Assembly: GCA_036490175.1 (NCBI GenBank)
Contig: DASXEJ010000215.1
Coordinates: forward strand, 1 to 54,557
From: Pirellulales bacterium
Lineage (GTDB): Bacteria; Planctomycetota; Planctomycetia; Pirellulales; JACPPG01
DNA: 54,557 bases
Direction of reading: 5' to 3'
This document shows, in pieces, positions 48,268 to 54,557 of the stretch. The first letter of the stretch is position 1, and every line of letters starts with the position of its first letter. The notes under the pieces are model-generated. The model was not told where the DNA came from, did not search any database, and was given only the letters and a program-made list of their open reading frames with translations. Position numbers and translations under genes: made by a program.

Positions 48268-48408
48268 ATGTCTCAATCGTTCGGTCCTTTTCAAGCTCTT
48301 GTTGGCAGCTCGTCGCTACCTTCTGTGGGCAGCTCATCGCCCTCATACTCGCTGTCCCCATTGTCGCCTGATGCCTGGCTAGGCGCTTTGTCGTCCTCGC
48401 GCTGGTAG
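48268..48408 (+). CDS. Candidate small Ser-rich ORF (46 aa), overlapped by a 39-aa frame
   Basis: ATG at 48268 opens 46 codons rich in Ser and Pro (MSQSFGPFQALVGSSSLPSV...), and an ATG five bases earlier at 48263 opens 39 codons in another frame, including FKLLLAARRYLLW, ending at 48382. A purine-rich AAGGAAGCAGC lies just upstream of the latter ATG. Either could be a leader peptide for the downstream DUF1553 gene; neither has a recognisable family, and both may be chance. Confidence 0.2.
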   Translation: MSQSFGPFQALVGSSSLPSVGSSSPSYSLSPLSPDAWLGALSSSRW

Positions 48409-48478
48409 TTTGTTCAATTAGTGTTATTGCGCAAGTTGCCTTAAGTCTGTGCGTGATTGTATTCCAGAAAGGCCGTTC

Positions 48479-51094
48479 ATGGTCGCTCGTTTGTCGTTTG
48501 CCGCATCGACTCTGTTGATACTATGTGTCGCGTTCTCACGCGCGTTGTGGGCCGAAACGCCATCCACAGACAACGCGGCGGCCGAAGAGTTCTTCGAGAA
48601 GAAGATCCGGCCCCTGCTTGTCGACAATTGCTACAACTGCCATTCGGCCAGCACCAATTCTCAAGGAGGTCTGCGCGCCGACGATCGCAACGGTCTCCTA
48701 GTCGGCGGTGATCGCGGTCCGGCGATCGTACCGGGTGATCCGGAAAACAGCGTGCTAATTCGCGCCGTCAGTCACACCGACGGCGATCTGAAAATGCCCC
48801 CCAAGAAACGGCTTTCAACCGATCAGGTGGCCGACCTGACGCAGTGGGTCAAAGATGGCGCCCTGTGGCCGGGTTCGCGCGTCCAGGTGCCGATCGGCGA
48901 GCCGAATCCCGAATACGATTCCTTGCGCAAATCGCATTGGTCGTGGCAGCCGATTCGCGCGCCGCACGTCCCGGTGGCAAGCGATCCGGATTGGGGCAAC
49001 AGTCCCATTGATGTCCTCCTCTACGAGCAACTCACGGCGCATGGCCTAAGGCCTGTCGCCGAAGCCGACAAGAAAACACTTATCCGCCGCCTGACGTTTG
49101 ACCTCACGGGTTTACCGCCGACGCCCCAGGAGATCGATGCCTTCTTGTGGGACGCGGCGAGCGATGCCTACGAGCGGCTCGTCGATCGACTGTTGGCGTC
49201 GCATGCTTTCGGCGAGCATTGGGGACGGCATTGGTTGGACGTGGCTCGCTACGGCGAATCGACTGGCTCATCTCGCAATTTGCCGTACCCTCACGCCTGG
49301 CGTTATCGCGACTACGTGATCGATGCCCTCCACAAAGACAAGGCCTACGATCAATTCGTGCGCGAGCAAATCGCCGGGGATCTTCTGCCGGCCGACTCGG
49401 CTACGCAGCGTGACGAACAACTCACCGCGACCGGCTTTTTGGCTCTCGGAGTCAAGGATGTCAATCAACGCTACAAAGTTCGCTTCGTGATGGACAATAT
49501 TGATGAGCAGATCGATACCGTAAGTCGCGCCGTGCTCGGGCTGACGGCCAGTTGTGCTCGTTGCCATGACCATAAGTTCGATCCGATTCCCACAGAGGAC
49601 TACTACGCCCTGGCTGGCATCTTTCATAGTAGCGATCTATGCTCCGGCTTGCGCAACAAGATGGGGGGCGGAGGACTGGACTATTACGATTCTCAGATGC
49701 TGCTGCCACTCGGTCCGGAACGAGCACCTGACCCCGAGGTGCTAATAAAAATCGACACCGCTAAGAGTGCTGTCGCCGCGGCCCGCGAAGAGTTCGAGGC
49801 ACTGCGCGGCAGTCCGGCCGGAGACGAGCCAGGCCCCAATGGCCGTCCGAAGCGTGCCATGGCCCGGCAGAAACTGCGCAAATTACAACTCGAATTGAGT
49901 GCCCTCACCGATCCGGCCGCCAATGGTCGTCCACTAGCGCTAGGCATTCGCGATGCCAAGACCATCGGCGACACCGAGATCCGCGTCCGCGGCGAAGCCG
50001 AAAAGCTTGGTCCCGCAGTGCCGAGAGGGTTTCTCAGCCTGCTTGCCGTTCCCGGTGTACCGGGAATAGATCCCCTGCACAGCGGCCGCCTGGAGTTGGC
50101 ATATTGGTTGACCAGTCCGCAGAATCCGCTGACACCGCGCGTGTTCGTCAACCGTGTTTGGAATCATCTCTTCGGCCAAGGCTTGGTAAAGAGTGTCGAC
50201 AACTTTGGTGTGACGGGCGACGCGCCATCGCACCCCGAGTTGCTTGATCTGCTGGCGGCGCGATTTATCGCTGATGGTTGGTCCACCAAAAAGCTCGTAC
50301 GTGCGATCGTCCTGACCCATACCTATCGACTGAGCAGCGATGAGCTGCCAGGCAACATGGCCGTTGATCCCAGTGCCCGATTCGTGTGGCGGCACAATCC
50401 GCGACGACTCGGCGCCGAAGAGATCCGCGATGCCCTGTTGGCCATGGGCGGCAAGCTGGATTTGGTGCCCCCCACCGGTTCGCCTGCCCAAGACCTCCCA
50501 GTGACCGAGTTGCGCAACAATGGCCCCGAGGCACGAAAACTTGCCAGTATCGTGGCCGCAAATGTGGGACGCAGCATCTATCTTCCTTTGCTGCGCGATC
50601 TAACACCTACGGCTCTTGCCGCCTTCGACTTCGCCGAGCAAGGCATGGTCACCGGGCATCGTGATACGACCACTGTGGCGCCGCAAGCACTGTACCTGCT
50701 GAACGATCCCTTCGTGTTGCGCCAATCGCTGAACCTCGCCGAGCGATTGCTCCGTCGCGACGATCTCGATGATACGTCGCGCGTTGATTGGGCTTATCGC
50801 TTCACGCTCGGTCGTGGGGCTACGACCGAAGAAATCGAACGGACCAAGGCCTACCTCATGGACTACGAGAACGTGGCCAAGGACTTGTTTTCACCAACCC
50901 CCGCACCGGCCGCGCCCGATGCCAATACTGTCGCAGTAGCGGCCAAGCCGGCGCCGGCCAATCCCGATGAAGCGGACCAAACCGACGAACCTGTGATTGC
51001 CGAGAAGGTTCAAGCCACGAACCCTAGAGCATCCGCCTGGGCAAGTTTTTGCCAGGCGCTCTTTGGCTCGGCCGAATTCCGATATCTCAAGTAG
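48479..51094 (+). CDS. PSCyt1/DUF1549/DUF1553 protein, copy 2
   Basis: An 871-residue exported protein; ATG at 48479 (AAAGG upstream) begins a signal peptide (VARLSFAASTLLILCVAFS), whereas a GTG at 48449 would add ten residues. Heme motif CYNCH (Cys51, Cys54, His55), distal LKMPPKKR, then DUF1549 (LIRRLTFDLTGLPPTPQEIDAF, HWGRHWLDVARYGES), CARCHDHKFDPIP, a short helical region and DUF1553 (YWLTSPQNPLTPRVFVNR). It is shorter than copy 1, lacking the Gly/Trp-rich insert, and the C-terminus has an Ala/Pro-rich tail. It is followed 63 bp later by DUF1501 copy 2. The biological role is as uncertain as for copy 1; an exported redox or hydrolytic complex is suggested. Confidence 0.9.
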   Translation: MVARLSFAASTLLILCVAFSRALWAETPSTDNAAAEEFFEKKIRPLLVDNCYNCHSASTNSQGGLRADDRNGLLVGGDRGPAIVPGDPENSVLIRAVSHTDGDLKMPPKKRLSTDQVADLTQWVKDGALWPGSRVQVPIGEPNPEYDSLRKSHWSWQPIRAPHVPVASDPDWGNSPIDVLLYEQLTAHGLRPVAEADKKTLIRRLTFDLTGLPPTPQEIDAFLWDAASDAYERLVDRLLASHAFGEHWGRHWLDVARYGESTGSSRNLPYPHAWRYRDYVIDALHKDKAYDQFVREQIAGDLLPADSATQRDEQLTATGFLALGVKDVNQRYKVRFVMDNIDEQIDTVSRAVLGLTASCARCHDHKFDPIPTEDYYALAGIFHSSDLCSGLRNKMGGGGLDYYDSQMLLPLGPERAPDPEVLIKIDTAKSAVAAAREEFEALRGSPAGDEPGPNGRPKRAMARQKLRKLQLELSALTDPAANGRPLALGIRDAKTIGDTEIRVRGEAEKLGPAVPRGFLSLLAVPGVPGIDPLHSGRLELAYWLTSPQNPLTPRVFVNRVWNHLFGQGLVKSVDNFGVTGDAPSHPELLDLLAARFIADGWSTKKLVRAIVLTHTYRLSSDELPGNMAVDPSARFVWRHNPRRLGAEEIRDALLAMGGKLDLVPPTGSPAQDLPVTELRNNGPEARKLASIVAANVGRSIYLPLLRDLTPTALAAFDFAEQGMVTGHRDTTTVAPQALYLLNDPFVLRQSLNLAERLLRRDDLDDTSRVDWAYRFTLGRGATTEEIERTKAYLMDYENVAKDLFSPTPAPAAPDANTVAVAAKPAPANPDEADQTDEPVIAEKVQATNPRASAWASFCQALFGSAEFRYLK

Positions 51095-51157
51095 AAAAGT
51101 AGTTAAGCCGCGCCGCGCATGACTTTGCACCGACTCAAGTATTCTTGCAGGATATAC

Positions 51158-52564
51158 ATGCCAAATATTCGCCTCTCCAAAATCGCAAGCGACGTTCCGC
51201 TCACGCGCCGCCGGGCTTTGCAAACCGCCAGCGCCGGCTTTGGTTATCTGGCACTTGCGGGCATGATGGGCAATCAGGGCACAAGTGCGGCTAGCGCGGC
51301 AACCAGCAAACCAAATGCCTTGGCGCCGTTAGCGCCCAAGCCGCCTCATTTTCCGGCCAAGGCCAAGCGGATCATATTCCTGTTTATGCAGGGAGCGATC
51401 TCGCAAATGGATACCTGGGAGTACAAGCCGCGGGTTCAGCAGGACGATGGTAAGGTTGGGCCCGGCGGCGGCACCGTCACCGGGTCGAAATTCAAGTTCG
51501 CGCAACATGGCCAGACCGGCACGTGGGTCTCGGAGCTTTATCCGCACCTGGCGAAGCACGTCGACGATTTATGCTTTGTGCGCGGATTGCACACCGACAC
51601 GCCCGCTCACCCCGAAGCGGTCATGCAATTGCACACCGGTGCGGCGATCGTCTCTTTGACGCGCCCCTCGATGGGGGCTTGGCTGATGTACGGGCTGGGA
51701 ACAGACAATCAGGACCTGCCGGGGTACATCACGATTAATCCGCCCCCCAATTTCGGTGGCGCTGCAAACTACGGCAGTGCGTTCCTGCCCGCCCACTTCC
51801 AAGGGACAAAGATCAACGATATGGGCTACCTGCCCAATTTGAAGCCGCAGGTCGCCACGTCTTTACAGCGCAAGCAAATCGATTTGATCCAAGCCATGAA
51901 TCGCGATTTGGCGCGCACGCCGGGCGCACCAGACGAGCTCGATGGCGTCATTCAGTCCTATGAGCTGGCATTCAAGATGCAGGGCAAGGTGCCGGAGCTG
52001 TTGGATTTATCGCAAGAACCGCAGCACATCTTGGACGAGTACGGCGTAAAGCCTGGGGCCGCGGGCAGCTTCGCCCGGCAGTGCCTGATGGCGCGCCGCC
52101 TGAGCGAAGCCGGTGTGCGGTTCGTCGAAATTTGCCAGCCCGGCTGGGACCATCACAACAATTTGCACAAAGGGCTGATCAATAATTGCGCCGCCACGGA
52201 CCAGCCCACGGCAGCCCTGCTGAACGATTTGCAACGCCGTGGACTACTCGACGAGACGCTGGTGCTGTTTGGCAGCGAGTTCGGCCGCATGTCGACGGCG
52301 CAGGGAGCCGATGGCCGCGATCACAACATTACCGGCTATCCCATGTGGCTTGCCGGGGCAGGCGTGAAACGCGGCTTCTCGTACGGTGCCACTGACGAAT
52401 TTGGCATACATGCCACCGAAGGCCGCATGCATACCAACGACCTGCATGCGACGCTGCTGGCGCTCATGGGCTTGGACCACGAGCAACTAACCTATCGCTA
52501 CGCCGGACGGGATTTCCGTCTCACCGATGTAGCCGGCAATGTGGCTTGGGATATTTTTGCCTGA
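51158..52564 (+). CDS. DUF1501 protein with Tat signal, copy 2
   Basis: A 468-residue protein from the ATG at 51158 (GCAGGATATAC upstream); the frame extends to 51119. A twin-arginine leader (LTRRRALQTASAGFG) points to Tat export. Family segments: RIIFLFMQGAISQMDTWEYKP, SMGAWLMYGLGTDNQDLPGYI, LVLFGSEFGRMSTAQGADGRDHNITGYPMWLAG, with the His/Asp cluster likely to bind metal. The protein ends with the usual LDHEQLTYRYAGRDFRLTDVAG block. It forms a unit with DUF1553 copy 2. The two DUF1501 copies differ clearly, so each may serve its own DUF1553 partner. Confidence 0.9.
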   Translation: MPNIRLSKIASDVPLTRRRALQTASAGFGYLALAGMMGNQGTSAASAATSKPNALAPLAPKPPHFPAKAKRIIFLFMQGAISQMDTWEYKPRVQQDDGKVGPGGGTVTGSKFKFAQHGQTGTWVSELYPHLAKHVDDLCFVRGLHTDTPAHPEAVMQLHTGAAIVSLTRPSMGAWLMYGLGTDNQDLPGYITINPPPNFGGAANYGSAFLPAHFQGTKINDMGYLPNLKPQVATSLQRKQIDLIQAMNRDLARTPGAPDELDGVIQSYELAFKMQGKVPELLDLSQEPQHILDEYGVKPGAAGSFARQCLMARRLSEAGVRFVEICQPGWDHHNNLHKGLINNCAATDQPTAALLNDLQRRGLLDETLVLFGSEFGRMSTAQGADGRDHNITGYPMWLAGAGVKRGFSYGATDEFGIHATEGRMHTNDLHATLLALMGLDHEQLTYRYAGRDFRLTDVAGNVAWDIFA

Positions 52565-52674
52565 GCGGACGATCGTCGCGACAAAATATCGCAGGAACGC
52601 GGCGTTTCGCCATCCGTTCCGACGACAACCTGCGCCGCAGCACATTGTTGTGCGTCTAAGTCGCGCGACCAAGA

Positions 52675-54342
52675 CTAGCGCGTCGAGATGTGCTGGATGC
52701 GCTTCAGCGCGTCTACCAACCGGTCGATCTCGCCCGTCGTGTTATAGATCGATAACGATGGTCGCACTGTGGTCTCGACACCAAAGCGCCGTAGCGATGG
52801 TTGCGAACAATGGTGGCCGGCGCGGACGGCAATGCCTTCTTGATCGAGCAGCCGGCCGACATCTTCGGTGCGGCGATTCGGCAGCACAAACGATAGCACG
52901 CCAACCTTCTCGCGGGCCGTACCGATCAAGCGCAGGCCGTTGACCTGCGACAGCCCTTCAGTCGCGTACTCGAGCAGCGAATGCTCGTAGGCGGCGATGT
53001 TCGACAACCCCAGGCGATTGACATAGTCGAGCGCGGCCCCCAAGCCCACGGCATCGGCGATGTTGGGCGTGCCGGCTTCGAACTTGGCCGGCGAGTCGGC
53101 ATACGTTGTTTCCTCAAAGGTGACGTTGCGGATCATATTGCCGCCCCCTTGCCACGGGGGAAGAATGTCGTGCATTTCTTCATTGACGTAAACGGCCCCG
53201 ATGCCGGTCGGTCCGAAAATCTTGTGTCCCGAGAAAACAAAGAAGTCGCAACCCATCTGCTGCACGTTGACAGGAATGTGGGCCACCGATTGGGCACCGT
53301 CGATCAACACTCGGGCGCCGTAGCGCTTCGCCATATGGGTCATTTCCGCAACGGGCAAAATGGTGCCCAAACTATTCGATGCTTGCGTTAGCGCGACGAC
53401 CTTGGTGCGTGGGCCGAGGATTTTTTCATAGTCCTCGAGCATAATCTCACCACGGTCGTTCACCGGAATGACCCGCAACGTGGCTCCCTTTTCTTTGGCC
53501 ATCATTTGCCAAGGAACGATATTGGCATGGTGCTCCAGCATCGAGAGCACGACTTCGTCCCCAGGTTGCAGGAACTTACGACCGTACGTTTGCGTGATCA
53601 GATTGATCCCCTCGGTCGTCCCGCGCACGAAGACAATCTCCTTGACCGAAGAGGCCCCGATAAACGATTGGATCTTCTCGCGGGCTTTTTCGTAGGCGTC
53701 CGTAGCCCTGGCGGCCAGCGTGTGCGCACCACGATGAATATTGGAGTTGTCTTGTTCGTAAAACCGCGATAAGGCGTCGATCACGCATTGCGGCTTTTGG
53801 GTCGTGGCGGCATTATCCAGCCAGGCCAACGGTTGGCCGTGAATGCGTTGCCGTAGGATCGGAAAATCTTCGCGGATCGCAGGGATATCCAGCGGGCGAC
53901 TGCTACCCACGGTGCGAGCCGCTGCCGAAGTGAATACCCGCTGATAGCGATCTTGCCCTAACACGTCCATTCCGGGGTCAACGCCCGCATGCTGTGCGCG
54001 ACGGATCTTCTGCACGAACGCGCTGATGCCGGCCGACGAGTTGGGGGCCGGCGCCATCGTCTCGACGGGCGCCGGAATAGACGCCGATTCATAAAACGAG
54101 GGGATGCTGGGGGCCGCGCTGTGCTCTGACGGCTCTGCGCCAGGAACCCGCGGAATCGCCGAGAGGTGCGGCAACGAACTGATCGAAACGGGGATGCTTC
54201 CCAAATGGGACGGAAGCGACGCCGGCGACGACGGTATCTCGCCCGGCACGGCGCTCGGCGACGGAGCCGCATTGCCCTGAGGTGCCTCGTTATAGATGCG
54301 CGAAGCCAGCTGCGCGATCAAATCGGGAGTGATCTCTTCCAC
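52675..54342 (-). CDS. SufS-type cysteine desulfurase with N-terminal cargo-like extension (Family 2A encapsulin cargo)
   Basis: A 555-residue type II cysteine desulfurase that would release sulfur from cysteine as a persulfide. The GTG start at 54342 has a GGAG nearby. Residues ~150-555 are the PLP-dependent core: GTTEGIN, the PLP lysine in SGHKIFGPTG (Lys374) and the catalytic Cys512 in RAGHHCSQP. Residues 1-149 are not found in ordinary SufS: Pro/Ser/Ala-rich and probably disordered, with two conserved-looking islands (DLIAQLASRIYNEAP near 7-21; ISAFVQKIRRAQHAGVDPGMDVLGQ near 106-130). Such an extension, with an encapsulin shell gene just upstream, is the hallmark of Family 2A encapsulin cargo. 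Oxidative-stress or sulfur-storage roles are known of this family, not shown here. Confidence 0.93.
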   Translation of the reverse strand: MEEITPDLIAQLASRIYNEAPQGNAAPSPSAVPGEIPSSPASLPSHLGSIPVSISSLPHLSAIPRVPGAEPSEHSAAPSIPSFYESASIPAPVETMAPAPNSSAGISAFVQKIRRAQHAGVDPGMDVLGQDRYQRVFTSAAARTVGSSRPLDIPAIREDFPILRQRIHGQPLAWLDNAATTQKPQCVIDALSRFYEQDNSNIHRGAHTLAARATDAYEKAREKIQSFIGASSVKEIVFVRGTTEGINLITQTYGRKFLQPGDEVVLSMLEHHANIVPWQMMAKEKGATLRVIPVNDRGEIMLEDYEKILGPRTKVVALTQASNSLGTILPVAEMTHMAKRYGARVLIDGAQSVAHIPVNVQQMGCDFFVFSGHKIFGPTGIGAVYVNEEMHDILPPWQGGGNMIRNVTFEETTYADSPAKFEAGTPNIADAVGLGAALDYVNRLGLSNIAAYEHSLLEYATEGLSQVNGLRLIGTAREKVGVLSFVLPNRRTEDVGRLLDQEGIAVRAGHHCSQPSLRRFGVETTVRPSLSIYNTTGEIDRLVDALKRIQHISTR

Positions 54343-54393
54343 AATGATTGCTCCGACTAAGGGCCGCTCGTAGACGATTCACCTAACGGCGCT

Positions 54394-54557
54394 TTACTTG
54401 ACTTTGCTTTGCCGATGATCGTAGTCGTGGTAGTAGCCGACTTCGACGTTTTCCAGCACACCCAGTGCGTCGTCGGTCAGAACGGCGCAGGAGTGGTACA
54501 GCGTCAGCAGGTACGAGGCGACGCCCAGACTGTCGAGCCCCATCAAGCGGGCCGACA
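54394..54557 (-). CDS. Probable Family 2A encapsulin shell protein, C-terminal fragment
   Basis: The reverse strand from the right edge encodes the last ~54 residues of a protein, ending with a stop at 54394-54396. The visible residues ([42 protein letters not shown]) resemble the conserved end of SrpI/MMP-I-like Family 2A encapsulin shells. It ends 51 bp before the cysteine desulfurase gene on the same strand, the expected shell-cargo order. The fragment is too short for certainty; the N-terminus and most of the HK97-like fold lie outside the window. Confidence 0.6.
   Translation of the reverse strand, partial: SARLMGLDSLGVASYLLTLYHSCAVLTDDALGVLENVEVGYYHDYDHRQSKVK

Larger units (their letters stand above)
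47546..48478. promoter_or_regulatory. Large divergent intergenic region with palindromes and candidate small ORFs
   Basis: About 930 bp between the divergent FN3 and DUF1553 copy 2 genes. It contains an interrupted palindrome at 48004-48018, a long hairpin at 48037-48079 and overlapping small frames at 48263-48408, listed separately. Two overlapping frames of 130-200 codons on opposite strands (about 47542-48148) have no family resemblance and neither can be supported. Confidence 0.45.

Overview
The window looks like a chromosomal segment of a planctomycete, probably of the Pirellulales type. The sequence markers for this are: paired PSCyt1/DUF1549/DUF1553 and DUF1501 genes (two pairs), two very large exported proteins with the planctomycete LEPR-XLL N-terminal motif, two PEP-CTERM proteins, an ECF sigma factor followed by a Ser/Thr kinase with a beta-propeller tail, and dockerin-like EF-hand repeats. 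No rRNA, CRISPR array or intact mobile element was seen. All identifications rest on reading translated sequence and motifs; no database search was possible.

Layout. 1-2 kb: a truncated transposase (integrase core) fragment, a degenerate tRNA-Asn-like sequence, a CHRD/PEP-CTERM protein and one copy of a ~127-bp dispersed non-coding repeat. 2-6.5 kb (minus): ECF sigma factor then a Ser/Thr kinase with WD40-like repeats. 6.9-20.3 kb (plus): a ~4,190-residue surface protein with RTX-like, Ig-like and dockerin modules, then a PEP-CTERM protein. 20.3-26.7 kb: second copy of the dispersed repeat, beta-carbonic anhydrase, NhaR-like LysR regulator, Gfo/Idh/MocA oxidoreductase with Tat signal, single-domain response regulator, and an FMN-dependent lactate-monooxygenase-like enzyme. 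27-31 kb: APC-type permease, patatin-like lipoprotein, small conserved-looking protein. 31.5-34.7 kb: a KaiC-like double RecA ATPase overlapping a hybrid histidine kinase. 34.9-39.3 kb: a beta-lactamase-fold/VanX dipeptidase fusion (minus), an FtnA-type ferritin and an AraC/GyrI regulator (plus). 39.6-52.6 kb: two DUF1553-DUF1501 pairs on the plus strand, with a minus-strand LEPR-XLL protein made of 11 tandem fibronectin III repeats between them. 52.7 kb to the right edge (minus): a SufS-type cysteine desulfurase with a ~150-residue disordered N-terminal extension, preceded by the C-terminus of what looks like a Family 2A encapsulin shell protein.

The most interesting system is at the right edge: shell plus cysteine desulfurase cargo forms a putative sulfur-metabolism protein nanocompartment, cut by the window boundary. 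Other items worth following are the KaiC/hybrid-kinase couple, the D,D-dipeptidase/beta-lactamase fusion, the giant dockerin-bearing protein facing a sigma/kinase pair, a 24-bp perfect palindrome between convergent genes, and the dispersed repeat pair.
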